This document shows positions 34,840 to 44,309 of a DNA stretch of 64,000 nt, in pieces. Source of the DNA: Synergistaceae bacterium (lineage in GTDB: Bacteria; Synergistota; Synergistia; Synergistales; Aminobacteriaceae). The position numbers and the translations under genes are program-made. The notes under the pieces were generated by a model. It worked only from the letters and a program-made list of their open reading frames with translations, was not told the origin of the DNA and did no database searches. Numbering within the stretch: position 1 is the first letter of the stretch; every line of letters starts with the position of its first letter. Where the stretch lies: assembly GCA_017451025.1 (NCBI GenBank), contig JAFSSM010000056.1, forward strand, positions 29,148 to 93,147. The letters run 5' to 3'.

Positions 34840-37800
34840 CTAATGCTTTCGCGGAAACTTAAACGCTATCAGCGCAAGAATTACTGCCGGAATGATTGAC
34901 GGGTTAATCCTGGAACTGCAGCCCCCCATCAGAAGCGCAATAATCAGCTTCGTCAAGTAAATGCTGAACGGAGTACCAGAATTGAGCAGGCCGGCAAACA
35001 CAAACTCCTTCACGCCAAATTTATCCAGTTTGCCGCCGGATAATTCCCAAAGGCTTACCACTCCGTTTAGGATGAACGAACTCCTCACCTGTCCGGCCCC
35101 CGATACTTCCGAGTCATTCAGTGCCTCGATAACATAGTCATCAAACCCTTTTCCCTGAACTTCAGCCCATACATCATCGGGCAGAGTGTACGTGAAATAC
35201 ACAGCCTTGTAGCTTGTATCAACGCTCACTGTCGGCAAATTCAGGATTACTTCCCTGTCGTTGCTGGCGAAGTACTGCTTCATCGCCTCCGTAGGTTCGC
35301 GCGGATCGCCTAATCCCTCCTGCGTCAAATATTTCAACTCGCTGACATCGATTCCGAAATCGTCGGCTATAAGCTGTGCAAGTGCAGGGTTAATTCTCGA
35401 CAGGGGATCTGTGTCCTTGACATAACGCCCTCTCACCACCGTAATAACTCCTGTATTCGTACCAGTCAGCGAAGTAGCAATATATACCCTTCTGTTCGCC
35501 GGGACTGAATATATCCTGTTGAGGTTTTCGTCAAGCACAACAAAAGTTCCTCCGCCGAACTCATCCGACGTGTATTCTTGGGTGACCAAGTGTACGACCA
35601 GATTTTCCCGGGCGTTAATGTCTATGCTCATACCGAGCATCTCTATCTGTTCTCCGGGCTGTACATCATTGCTGAACGTGCACTGAACTACATATACTCC
35701 GTCTCCTGTCCCTGACTCTGTGATGGGCAGAAGTGCCGCACCATAGGCTCCAGTCTGGGCCAGAATTTCGCAGTCCGCAGGAGTAAAGTTCCATGTTCCA
35801 GGCAGGGCAATATCTGCGAACGAGTGCACATCCCCCGCAGTAACATCATCCCCTTTGCGTGCCCAGTTAGGCCATTCGGCGGCTACTTTCTCTGCAAGCT
35901 CAGGAGTAAGCGTGAAATCCGTTGTGCATCTCCCCGCAGGAGTGTAAATCTCAAGCGGTATACGCAGACGATAATCCGAAGTGTTGACCCCTGCCTGCGC
36001 ACAAGATGCCGCAATCAGAACCAGGCCAAGCACAGCAAAAAATCTCTTCTTCTTCGTGAATGCACAAATAGCCAGCAGTGCCGCCAGACCGAACCCGGCC
36101 TCACACCCTCCGCTGCTTCCTCCTGATGAAGCCTCCTCATTTGCCGAAGAGCCGCCCGAAGGTACAGTAACTACGCTCCTGTTCACTTGGCCCGCCGGAA
36201 GTTTTACCGCGAGGTATGCCTGCATACTTTCGGGGACAGAAGTAATTTCCCTGTAAGCCTCGTCCAAGAATACATACTCAGCACTTCCCTCGAGGCTCTG
36301 CACCGAAATACCATCCCCCACAGAAACATCATTGCCGAATACGCACATAAGCACGTACACTCCTTCTGCGGCAGGCCTGACCTCAGGGAGCTTGAACAGG
36401 ATATTTCTTCCCGAGCCGACTCCGTCAAGTTCACTCTCTGATGGTGTCCATGCCTCAGAGGTAATTATGCTGTGGAAAGTTCTGGCTGTTGCTCCGGGGA
36501 ATGCCTTAGTCAGAGCACTTACCAGGCCGTCATCGAGCGGAGTATTCGCGTACCAGAAACTGCCTCTTGCCGGAACGTAGAAGTGCAGTGAAGGCATACC
36601 GATAAACACGTTCATTGTTCCGGAGACTGCCGCACCCGTATAGCCGGTGTTGTACTGGTAGACGACGTGATGAGGTCTCGCGGCGAAAAGCGCGTCGCTT
36701 CCGGAAACCAGCGAAGCAATTTCCTGGCCTGTGCTGTCGTAAGCGGAGAGGGTCTCCACGTTTTCGAGGCTGCCCCCGACATATTCTGCAAGGTTCATTG
36801 CGTAGGGATAATCATTGCGCCCGGAAGGTACGACGTACAGGGTTTCGAAGTCGTTATCACAGCTGAGGGTGAGAAGTTCGCTGTTGTTTTTGAGGTCTAA
36901 GGCAGCTATATCGTTGCTGGCACAGTCCAGAATGAGCAGGGAAGAATTGCTGCTGAGGTCGAGTTCCTGCAGAAGGTTGAAAGTGCAGACAAGCTCGAGG
37001 AGGTTTGTGCTGCGGCTTACATCAAGTTCTGTGAGAAGGCATCCTTCGCAGTGAAGGGAGATTAGCTCGGGATTTGCGCTGAGATTCAGGACGCTTATCG
37101 GATTATTTGCGCAGGCCAGAGTGTCGAGGAGAGGGTTATTCGTAACGTCCAATTCTGTTATTTTGTTTTCGAAGCACATCAGCGTTTGGAGCAGGGGATT
37201 ATTGGCGACGTTAAGCTCCTTCAGGCTGTTGTTGTAACAGGTGAAGACGGCAAGTTCTTTGTTTTCGCTGACATCAATAGCTTTGAGCTGGTTTGTCCCG
37301 CACCAAAAATCTGCGAGTTTCGGACATCTGCTCAGGTCCAGCTCTGGAATTTCGTTTGAGTAGCAGTAGAGAGTTTCAAGAGAAGGTTTTTCGCCGAGCG
37401 TCAGCGAAGTGATTCTGTTGTCGCAGCACGAAATTATGTCCATGCTCGTGTTTCTGCTGAGATCCAGCGTCGTAATTCTGTTGTTGTCGCACAAAAGTCT
37501 CTCAAGCAGAGGATTACGGCTTGTGTCCAGCTCCGTTATTTGGTTGTTGTAACAGGCGAGCATCTTCAACACGCGGTTATCCCTGACATCAATAGCTTCC
37601 AGCCTGTTGTTCTGACAGAGAAGTTCGGTCAATATCGAGTTGCTGTTCACGTCAATAGCCTGGAGGTCGTTGCTGTAGCACGAAAGCTCCATAAGTTCGG
37701 GACATCCGGAAACATCGAGCGCACCAAGCCTGTTGTCGTAACAGTGCAGGATATTGATTGCGCTTTCTGTTCCGAGTATCAGTGAAGATAGATTATTGTT

Positions 37801-38136
37801 GTAGCAGTGGAGTATGCGGAGAGAAGTATTCTTGCTGACATCGAGAGTTTCCAGCTGGTTAAGCGAACAGTCGAGAGCCTGAAGGTTCGGGAAATTCTCA
37901 ATGCCTTTCAGCGATTCGATGTTAAGGCCGGGTAAATCAATGATGAAATCCACGCTCGAGGCTTCTTCTGTGCTGAGGATGTTATTGCTGTCAGCGTCAA
38001 ACTTCAGCATAACATATCCCCTAAAAGTGCTGTCAGGAAAATTTTCTGCGTCAATCGGGACATCTGCCCGCGCGCACAAGCACCCCAACAAAACCGCAAA
38101 AAGACAACCGACGGATACTGCAGCGAATTTCTTCAT
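34840..38136 (-). CDS. Leucine-rich repeat surface protein, apparent fusion of two CTERM proteins
   Basis: A 1098-aa exported protein. In order: signal peptide; an EF-hand-like loop FDADSNNILSTEEA; about eighteen 21-residue leucine-rich repeats with a regular Cys (LxxLDVSxNxxLxxLxC) to about residue 430; a beta domain with GVYVLMCVFGNDVSVGD; an internal Synergist-CTERM-like tail GGCEAGFGLAALLAICAF plus KKKR near residue 690; a second signal-like stretch FFAVLGLVLIAASCAQA; a second beta domain with related GVYVVQCTFSNDVQPGE; and a terminal tail GGCSSRINPSI...KFPRKH. Each half therefore resembles a full secreted protein. AGGAGG precedes ATG. Probably surface adhesion; ligand unknown. Confidence 0.82.
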   Translation of the reverse strand: MKKFAAVSVGCLFAVLLGCLCARADVPIDAENFPDSTFRGYVMLKFDADSNNILSTEEASSVDFIIDLPGLNIESLKGIENFPNLQALDCSLNQLETLDVSKNTSLRILHCYNNNLSSLILGTESAINILHCYDNRLGALDVSGCPELMELSCYSNDLQAIDVNSNSILTELLCQNNRLEAIDVRDNRVLKMLACYNNQITELDTSRNPLLERLLCDNNRITTLDLSRNTSMDIISCCDNRITSLTLGEKPSLETLYCYSNEIPELDLSRCPKLADFWCGTNQLKAIDVSENKELAVFTCYNNSLKELNVANNPLLQTLMCFENKITELDVTNNPLLDTLACANNPISVLNLSANPELISLHCEGCLLTELDVSRSTNLLELVCTFNLLQELDLSSNSSLLILDCASNDIAALDLKNNSELLTLSCDNDFETLYVVPSGRNDYPYAMNLAEYVGGSLENVETLSAYDSTGQEIASLVSGSDALFAARPHHVVYQYNTGYTGAAVSGTMNVFIGMPSLHFYVPARGSFWYANTPLDDGLVSALTKAFPGATARTFHSIITSEAWTPSESELDGVGSGRNILFKLPEVRPAAEGVYVLMCVFGNDVSVGDGISVQSLEGSAEYVFLDEAYREITSVPESMQAYLAVKLPAGQVNRSVVTVPSGGSSANEEASSGGSSGGCEAGFGLAALLAICAFTKKKRFFAVLGLVLIAASCAQAGVNTSDYRLRIPLEIYTPAGRCTTDFTLTPELAEKVAAEWPNWARKGDDVTAGDVHSFADIALPGTWNFTPADCEILAQTGAYGAALLPITESGTGDGVYVVQCTFSNDVQPGEQIEMLGMSIDINARENLVVHLVTQEYTSDEFGGGTFVVLDENLNRIYSVPANRRVYIATSLTGTNTGVITVVRGRYVKDTDPLSRINPALAQLIADDFGIDVSELKYLTQEGLGDPREPTEAMKQYFASNDREVILNLPTVSVDTSYKAVYFTYTLPDDVWAEVQGKGFDDYVIEALNDSEVSGAGQVRSSFILNGVVSLWELSGGKLDKFGVKEFVFAGLLNSGTPFSIYLTKLIIALLMGGCSSRINPSIIPAVILALIAFKFPRKH

Positions 38137-38177
38137 GTACACTACCTCCTAATTTTCATGCAACGATGGATATGCAC

Positions 38178-38186
38178 ATTGTATCA
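38178..38186 (-). promoter_or_regulatory. Extended -10 promoter of the LRR gene
   Basis: Minus-strand TGATACAAT about 42 nt upstream of the LRR gene start, in the 98-bp gap after flhB. Confidence 0.5.
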
Positions 38187-38234
38187 GCAAATCTATTCAT
38201 GCTGTCATAACTTTTGGAGGTAATAGTGCGTAAA

Positions 38235-39311
38235 TTATGAAGCTCTCAGCTTGTACACAAACGCCAGCACCTCAGCAACTCCCTTGTACAGGTCTTCAGG
38301 AATCTCGTCGCCCACTTCTACGTTCTCGTAGAGTGCCCACGCCAGCGGCTTGTTCTCAATCACCGGAATCAGATTAGCGTGTGCAATATCACGTATGCGC
38401 TTGGCCAGGTAATCCCCTCCTTTTGCGATAACTACCGGTGCTCCCATAATTTCCCTGTTGTACTGCAGAGCTACGGCTATGTGCGTCGGGTTCGTGATTA
38501 CCACATCGGCCTTCGGAACATCCTGCATCATTCTCTGCTTTGCCATCTCGCGCTGTTTCTGGCGAATCTTCTGCTTTACTTGGGGGTCTCCCTCCATCTG
38601 CTTGTACTCGTCCTTGACTTCCTTCTTGCTCATCTTGATTGAGTTCTCGAAGTCCCATTTTTGATACCAGTAATCCGCAAACGCCATCACCAGAAGCATC
38701 AGCGCAAGCCTCATCGCTAAATTCCAGAGCATGTCCCAGAACTGTCCCGCACCAATTTTCAAGGGCATCTGCATAGTCTTTGAGGTTAGGGGAAGATAAT
38801 TGCGGATTGCGGTGTAAATCATTACGGCGAAGATAGATGCCTTGAGCAATCCCTTCATAAGTTCCACGCACGAACGCATAGATATAATCTTCTTCATGCC
38901 GGTAAACGGATTCAGGCGGTCGAAGTGCGGCCCGAAAGGTTCTCCGGTCATGGCGAAGCCCACCTGAGCAATAACGGTACATGTCGAGAACAGGACGACG
39001 AGTCCTCCGAGAGGGAGCCACGCGGCGAAATAACGCTTTATTGCTTCCCACGCGACGAACGCAAACCATCCGTCTTGAAGAATAGTTCTGTCGCCAATTG
39101 CCTGGAACATGAACCGGATTAACCCCGTGAGAGTTCTCCAGGTCATTGCGCCGAGCATCGCCAGGCCAAGAAGGGCAGTGATTATCGCTACGGCGGCGTT
39201 CAAGTCTTTGCTGACGCACACACGTCCTTCTTCGCGGACTTTCTCGCGCTTGTGAGGAGTGGCTTCTTCTGTACGTTCCTCGCCGAAAAATTGCAGATTA
39301 AAGTGCATCAT
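38235..39311 (-). CDS. flhB: Flagellar export apparatus protein FlhB
   Basis: Substrate-specificity switch of the flagellar type III export gate, 358 aa. Seen: the opening FNLQFFGEERTEEATPHKR, four membrane helices between about residues 35 and 210, and the cytoplasmic domain with the self-cleavage motif NPTH (DVVITNPTHIAVAL), then VIENKPLAWALY. The intact NPTH predicts normal autocleavage. Last flagellar gene of this operon, separated from fliR by the ankyrin insertion. Confidence 0.96.
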   Translation of the reverse strand: MMHFNLQFFGEERTEEATPHKREKVREEGRVCVSKDLNAAVAIITALLGLAMLGAMTWRTLTGLIRFMFQAIGDRTILQDGWFAFVAWEAIKRYFAAWLPLGGLVVLFSTCTVIAQVGFAMTGEPFGPHFDRLNPFTGMKKIISMRSCVELMKGLLKASIFAVMIYTAIRNYLPLTSKTMQMPLKIGAGQFWDMLWNLAMRLALMLLVMAFADYWYQKWDFENSIKMSKKEVKDEYKQMEGDPQVKQKIRQKQREMAKQRMMQDVPKADVVITNPTHIAVALQYNREIMGAPVVIAKGGDYLAKRIRDIAHANLIPVIENKPLAWALYENVEVGDEIPEDLYKGVAEVLAFVYKLRAS

Positions 39312-39328
39312 ATAACTACCCCCAAGTA

Positions 39329-41087
39329 TTATAAGAAGCAGCAGACCGCCAACGAATACGAACCCTCATAATTTATATTCGCCCCGCAGCAGTCTCTGGC
39401 TGTCCTGCCGTTATTGTCCTTGAGCTTTGAGTAGGCTCCGGCTTTCAGCAGGTCCGTTACAATATCCGTGTAATTTCTTTGCACTGCAAGTATCAACGCG
39501 GTAAGGCCGTCTATGCTTTTGACATTTACTTTTGCTCCGGCCTTGAGCAATGTACTCACGCCTGAGTACGCGTATTTTTCAGTCGAGTTTGCAGCTGCCT
39601 GCATCAAGGCAGTGAAACCATATTTATCCTGCACATTTATATCTGCTCCAGCTTTGAGCAACACTTCCACAATCTTGGAATTGTAAGAGGCATAAAAAAT
39701 AGGAGTTTCACCGTTGCTATTCCTCACATTGACATTAGCTCTTGCTCTAATTAACGTGTTCACTATCTCAACATCTGAATTATAGTAACGTACCGCTTGA
39801 TGTATGGGTGTCATGCCTTCATCATCCCTGACATTAACTTTTGCTCCGGCCCTGATAAGTGCATTTATAATTTTAATATTCCCGGCACCTATTGCACAAA
39901 AGATAGGGAAATCCCCATTTTTATTGGGAATGTTTACATCTGCTCCAGCCCTGATGAGCAAATCTACCGCTTCAGCATTATCAAAATATGTAGCCCTAAA
40001 GACAGGAGTTTCACCGTCACCATCTCTGACATTCACCTTTGCCCCGGCTTTCAGCAAGCAGTCCATTACCTGTGTTTGTTTTGCCGCATAAAATACAGGA
40101 GACATGCCATATTTATCTTTATAGTTCACATCTGCACCCGCTTTGACTAAGGCTTTCACGGCTTCGATATTCTCAATGTTAATTAACAATGGAGTATCAC
40201 CGTTTTGGGCCTTGACGTTGGGATTTGCTCCGGCTTTCAGAAGCATCACAATAATATCTGTATCGTCCGTAAAGAGAAGTGGAGAATTAGAGTCTGGATT
40301 GATTACTGCTCCATGTTGCAGAAATGTGTTTACTATATCCTTCCTGCCCCAAAATGCCGCAAGAGAAAGAGGAGTGTTGCGGTTTTCATCCACTACATTG
40401 ACATCAGCACCTGATTTAACAAGATAGTTCACGATTTCCTCATTATGCGCATTAACGCTTGCAGGGGTTTTGTTCCCGATAAATCTGTCCCAGAAATCGC
40501 CTTACACTTTGAGATGAACCAAGACCATTTTTGACGCTGATGTACTCGCTTGACGCCCGGCTTAGTGCCATTGTCAGGGCATTTCCGCCTGTTTGGGATT
40601 TAGCTTTGATGTCCGCTCCGGAAGACAATAATAATTTAAGGCACTCCAAGTTATCCATAAGCATTATTGGTGTCATTCCTCGATGGTCATGTATGTTTAC
40701 GTATGCTCCCTGCTTAATCAGGAAGCGTACAATATCGGGTTTAGGATTCCTGTTTAACGAGTAGGCAAGCAAAGCGTATTCAACAACTGCTCCGCGTTTA
40801 ATGAAATCCTGAATAGCAACAATAGTTATATCAGAGTCTTCGAGGTCGATGAAAAATTTCTGTTGAGTGCTGGAATTGTAATACTTAGAATAATAATCAT
40901 AATAATATTTAGCACTCTCAACGGCCAGGTCTGTGAGAAAATCCTGAACCGCATCTTGTTCAAGTGCCCATTTGCCCAGATTTATGGCAAAATTGATGAG
41001 TTCTCTAGTAAAGCCATGGGCGGCTTGCACAAATATAAACGACATACAAAGAATTAGCACAATGCAGCGAGTAAATTTTTTCCCCAT
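39329..41087 (-). pseudogene. Secreted ankyrin-repeat protein, frameshifted
   Basis: Two frames make one ankyrin protein. The 5' part (41087 to 40452) has a signal peptide (CIVLILCMSFIFVQAAHG) and early repeats ending SSQSVRRFLGQIY. The 3' part (to 39329) carries about nine repeats of the NTPLSLAAF / LLKAGADVN type. The 3' frame is open upstream of its GTG at 40432 through NAHNEEIVNYLVKSGADVN, continuing the repeat, so one indel between about 40452 and 40506 splits the gene. A GAGGAA before that GTG leaves independent translation possible. It sits between fliR and flhB. Confidence 0.68.
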
Positions 41088-41125
41088 AGCAAAACAACAT
41101 CCCTTCATCGCAAATCTGCAGATGT

Positions 41126-41920
41126 TTACATGACTTGCCGCCAAACACGAATTACGCTCAACGCAAACTCAATCCAGTGCTCAAACTGGCGATACACCAA
41201 ATCCATCGACAGCGGCAGAACAACAGACAGCACCAGAAATCCCAGCATGACCTTCACCGGCAATCCCACTACAAAGATATTCATCTGCGGAACTGTCCGC
41301 GCCAGAAATCCCAGCCCAATATCCGAGAGCACAAGAGCACAATAGAACGGTACAACTATTCTTATTCCCAGCATGAACAAGCTCTGAAGCCACACACCAA
41401 GCTCCATATTCCCCGACGGAAAAAGCGAAATCTGCCCCGGCGGTACCAGCTTCAAGCTCTCAATCACTGCCTGAACCATCAATAAATGCCCGTTCCAGCG
41501 AAAATACAGCCACATTGCCACAAAGAAGTTCAGCTGTCCGAGCAGCGTTGTCTCGCTCTGCGTAGTCGGGTCCATCACCTGCGCCATCGAAAAGCCCATC
41601 GCCGTACCGGTTTGTTCTCCCGCAACCCGCAGTGCAAACACTGGCAGCGCAGATACAAACCCAAGCGCAACACCTACCAGAAGTTCGCGCAGGCACACCG
41701 CCGCAATAAATATCACCTCGTCGAAATATATCATCGGGATCGTCTCGGTCTTGATTATCCCGACTGAACACACGGAGAGCATAACCGCGAAAAGGTACCT
41801 GTACGGTGTCGGGGGCATTGTTGAAGTGAATACCGGCGAAGAAAAAACTAGGCCTACATACCTCAAGTGCAGGAGCATGTAGACCGCCAATAACTGGGAA
41901 GGAAGTTCAAGGCCGCGCAT
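41126..41920 (-). CDS. fliR: Flagellar export apparatus protein FliR
   Basis: Core membrane protein of the export gate, 264 aa with six membrane helices. Seen: LRYVGLVFSSPVF near the N terminus, LRELLVGVALGFVSALPVFAL, RVAGEQTGTAMGFSMAQVMDP (split here at family-conserved GEQTG and MAQVMDP), and the C-terminal helices with QMNIFVVGLPVKVMLGF. Forms the FliPQR ring. It is separated from fliQ by an LprI-like gene. Confidence 0.95.
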   Translation of the reverse strand: MRGLELPSQLLAVYMLLHLRYVGLVFSSPVFTSTMPPTPYRYLFAVMLSVCSVGIIKTETIPMIYFDEVIFIAAVCLRELLVGVALGFVSALPVFALRVAGEQTGTAMGFSMAQVMDPTTQSETTLLGQLNFFVAMWLYFRWNGHLLMVQAVIESLKLVPPGQISLFPSGNMELGVWLQSLFMLGIRIVVPFYCALVLSDIGLGFLARTVPQMNIFVVGLPVKVMLGFLVLSVVLPLSMDLVYRQFEHWIEFALSVIRVWRQVM

Positions 41921-41947
41921 TGTATTACTCGAAGATGACCTCGAACT

Positions 41948-42436
41948 TCATCGAGGCAAGCCGGCGGAGTTCAGCCGCGTCGAGTGTTTGATGACTGTGA
42001 ACGTATCCGGGAGCAAACGGCAGCGCATACCATCACATCGACCCGTCTTCTCATCATAGAGTACTTTCGGATTCAGACTCGTACTGAAGAAATCTTCAGG
42101 TCCATACTTCTCCAGCACCTCACACAGCAATTCAGCACCGGACTTCTGCATCGCCTGAGTCGTTGCTGTCTTCGCGTGCTCGTCCTGCTGTGCCTTCACA
42201 ACCCCGCCCGCATTGGCATCACGTACATTCCTCACCCATTCTCGTTGTGATGTCCTCAGGCCGTCATATGCATCTTTCGACAGACTGCCCTTCGCGTCGC
42301 TCAAGGCCTGCCGCAATTCCGCATCTGTTGCAGCAAATTCCGAGTCCTTCAGGAGTTCTCTATACTCCTCCTCGTTCAACGCAAACGCAGGACTCGCCAT
42401 CAGTACACACATCACCGCGCACAACAGCTTCTTCAT
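41948..42436 (-). CDS. LprI/DUF1311-like secreted protein
   Basis: Exported protein of 162 aa. Seen: signal peptide MKKLLCAVMCVLMASPAFA, a helical domain with DAELRQALSDAKGSLSKDAYDGLRTSQREWVRN, matching the LprI/DUF1311 pattern (xLxxxQRxWxxxRD), and a C-terminal part with two cysteine pairs (CDGMRC). LprI proteins of other bacteria include lysozyme inhibitors, so protection of the wall is possible but untested here. ATG at 42436 with AGGAAGG is used; longer reading lies in fliQ. An unexpected guest between fliQ and fliR. Confidence 0.65.
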   Translation of the reverse strand: MKKLLCAVMCVLMASPAFALNEEEYRELLKDSEFAATDAELRQALSDAKGSLSKDAYDGLRTSQREWVRNVRDANAGGVVKAQQDEHAKTATTQAMQKSGAELLCEVLEKYGPEDFFSTSLNPKVLYDEKTGRCDGMRCRLLPDTFTVIKHSTRLNSAGLPR

Positions 42437-42450
42437 GAAAGCACACCTTC

Positions 42451-42726
42451 CTACTGAATGAAGCGTTCGAGCTGTCCGAGAATTTCGCGGGTCATTACCA
42501 GCATTTTCGTACCGATCCACGGGGACAGCAGGACTATGCACGCAAATACCGCAAGAATTTTCGGGATAAAGATTAGCGTCTGTTCCTGAATTGACGTTGC
42601 GGTCTGAAGTATACCTATGAAGAGACCGACTATCATTGCCGTCAAAAGTATCGGCAGCGTTACGGAAATCATCGTCCAGATCGCTCCGCTCAGTATGTCA
42701 AACAGACTCAAATTCGTTACGGGCAT
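42451..42726 (-). CDS. fliQ: Flagellar export apparatus protein FliQ
   Basis: Small gate protein of 91 aa with two membrane helices. Seen: ISVTLPILLTAMIVGLFIGI and LQTATSIQEQTLIFIPK, the signature of FliQ, with the second helix LAVFACIVLLSPWIG. It follows fliP after 16 nt. Confidence 0.95.
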   Translation of the reverse strand: MPVTNLSLFDILSGAIWTMISVTLPILLTAMIVGLFIGILQTATSIQEQTLIFIPKILAVFACIVLLSPWIGTKMLVMTREILGQLERFIQ

Positions 42727-42742
42727 TTTCGCTCACTCCTCC

Positions 42743-43543
42743 TTACGGGACATTAGTAAAACTCTTCAGCACACTCATCACCACGAGATTCCAGCCGTCA
42801 GCCATCACGAACAGCAATATCTTGAACGGAAGGGAAATCATCATCGGCGGAAGCATCATCATTCCCATTGCGAGAAGCACACTCGACACAACCATATCCA
42901 CGACCAGGAACGGAATGTATATCACCACTCCCATCTGGAAGGCCGTCTTGAGTTCGCTCATCATGAACGCAGGAATCAGCACCCGCGTATCCACTTCGGA
43001 CTGGTTTGCGGGACGTGGAGATTCTGACATGGAAATTATCAGCGACAATTCTTCCTGCCGGGTGTACCTGAACATAAACTCACGCACCGGCTTAATCGAG
43101 TTGTCCCATGCTTCTTGTGCCGTGATATTCCCCGAAAGATAAGGCTCGAGGCCGTTGGTGTAGATCTGATTCCAAGTGGGATACATCGTGAACATCGTCA
43201 GGAAGAGCGACAGCCCGGCGATTACCTGCTGGGGCGGAGACTGCTGGAGACCTATTGCACGCTGTACAAACCCAAGCACAATAATTATCCGCGTGAAACT
43301 CGTAACCATCAAGAGAATTGCGGGTACGAGGCTCAACACGGTCATCAGCGCGAGAATCTGGAGGGTCAAGGCCACGTCTCGCGGCGAGTCTGCCTGAGTT
43401 ACTCCGAGCGTCAATGCCGGAAGAGTGATAGTGCTGGAAATCTGGGGGCTTCTCGGAGGATTGAGGCTTACTGCTCCGAAGGCGGCACCGGCCAGGAGCA
43501 CGAGAATTAAGCTAGCTGTGATTATTCGCTTCAAGCCAGTCAT
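42743..43543 (-). CDS. fliP: Flagellar export apparatus protein FliP
   Basis: Gate protein of 266 aa with a cleavable signal peptide and four membrane helices. Seen: LTLQILALMTVLSLVPAILL, TSFTRIIIVLGFVQRAIG, QSPPQQVIAGLSLFLTMF, the periplasmic RYTRQEEL and DTRVLIPAFMMSELKTAF, and the C-terminal MGMMMLPPMMISLPFKILLF. Overlaps fliO by 32 nt. Confidence 0.96.
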   Translation of the reverse strand: MTGLKRIITASLILVLLAGAAFGAVSLNPPRSPQISSTITLPALTLGVTQADSPRDVALTLQILALMTVLSLVPAILLMVTSFTRIIIVLGFVQRAIGLQQSPPQQVIAGLSLFLTMFTMYPTWNQIYTNGLEPYLSGNITAQEAWDNSIKPVREFMFRYTRQEELSLIISMSESPRPANQSEVDTRVLIPAFMMSELKTAFQMGVVIYIPFLVVDMVVSSVLLAMGMMMLPPMMISLPFKILLFVMADGWNLVVMSVLKSFTNVP

Positions 43544-43790
43544 TATAGCTCCACCTGCCCAATAAGCATGTTCCGCCCGGCCCTACGGTGAAGGCTATTA
43601 CGTCCGGCCCGCATTTGACCACAAAAAATATATCCCTGCCGGTCAAGCGCAGGGACGATAATATTTCTGTGCCTCCCGTGCCGTTAAGCTGGGGGTTGTG
43701 CTTCCTGGCATATCTCACCAGAAAATACGCACACACTGACATTGCGATTAATGTTGCTGCGGCCCGTAAAAGATAGGCCGACATGCTCAC
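43512..43790 (-). CDS. fliO: Flagellar biosynthesis protein FliO
   Basis: Short protein of 92 aa: one N-terminal membrane helix (LIAMSVCAYFLVRYAR) and a small cytoplasmic domain with LSSLRLTGRDIFFVVKCGPD, the usual FliO pattern. FliO helps assemble the FliP ring. Sequence is poorly conserved; the call rests on helix position and its place before fliP. Confidence 0.75.
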   Translation of the reverse strand: MSMSAYLLRAAATLIAMSVCAYFLVRYARKHNPQLNGTGGTEILSSLRLTGRDIFFVVKCGPDVIAFTVGPGGTCLLGRWSYNDWLEANNHS

Positions 43791-43802
43791 GCTCTCTATG
43801 AT

Positions 43803-44165
43803 TTATGACAGCACCTTTGTTATGGCCTCGATGACGCGTTCGGGCTGGAACGGCTTCACGATGAAGTCATTTGCTCCGGCCTGAATCGCCTCAATAACCA
43901 TTGGCTGCTGGCCCATTGCGGAAACCATGACTATCTTGACGCTCGGGTCTATGGCCTTGATGGCTTTTACCGCATCGATGCCGTTCATCTCCGGCATAGT
44001 TATATCCATTGTGATGATGTCGGGCTTGTACTTCTGGAAGGCGGCTACTCCTGCCTTTCCGTTTTCGGCCTCAGCGACAACCTCGAAATCGTTTTTTGTC
44101 AGAATGTCCTTTAACATCATGCGCATAAACGCCGCGTCATCGACGATTAAAACCTTTTTGCCCAT
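43803..44165 (-). CDS. cheY: Chemotaxis response regulator CheY
   Basis: Single-domain receiver of 120 aa that binds the motor switch when phosphorylated. Seen: acidic pair Asp9/Asp10 in VLIVDDAAFMR, phospho-acceptor Asp54 in ITMDITMPEMNG, Ser82 in MVSAMGQ and Lys104 in FIVKPF. GGAGGAG precedes ATG, and the gene has its own extended -10 promoter in the 144-bp gap after fliY. Position within the fli operon is typical. Confidence 0.93.
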   Translation of the reverse strand: MGKKVLIVDDAAFMRMMLKDILTKNDFEVVAEAENGKAGVAAFQKYKPDIITMDITMPEMNGIDAVKAIKAIDPSVKIVMVSAMGQQPMVIEAIQAGANDFIVKPFQPERVIEAITKVLS

Positions 44166-44218
44166 TCTGGAAACTCCTCCGTAATGTGATTAGATTGTTG
44201 TCTGGAAATTATGAGTGC

Positions 44219-44227
44219 ATTATAACA
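44219..44227 (-). promoter_or_regulatory. Extended -10 promoter of cheY
   Basis: Minus-strand TGTTATAAT about 54 nt upstream of cheY, suggesting a second entry point into the flagellar operon for cheY-fliOPQR-flhB. Confidence 0.5.
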
Positions 44228-44309
44228 CGAAAACCGACGAAATTTTTTCATGCATCCGCTACGCACTGAATTTTTCACGCAAACAACTGAAATATGACAC
44301 TGCTTTAAA

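Noticed and set aside
36900..37860. Regular direct repeats resembling a CRISPR-like array
   Set aside because: They are degenerate 63-nt coding repeats of a leucine-rich solenoid; no conserved repeat with unique spacers.
38389..39219. 276-aa minus-strand frame inside flhB
   Set aside because: Out-of-frame shadow of flhB, which has all FlhB motifs.
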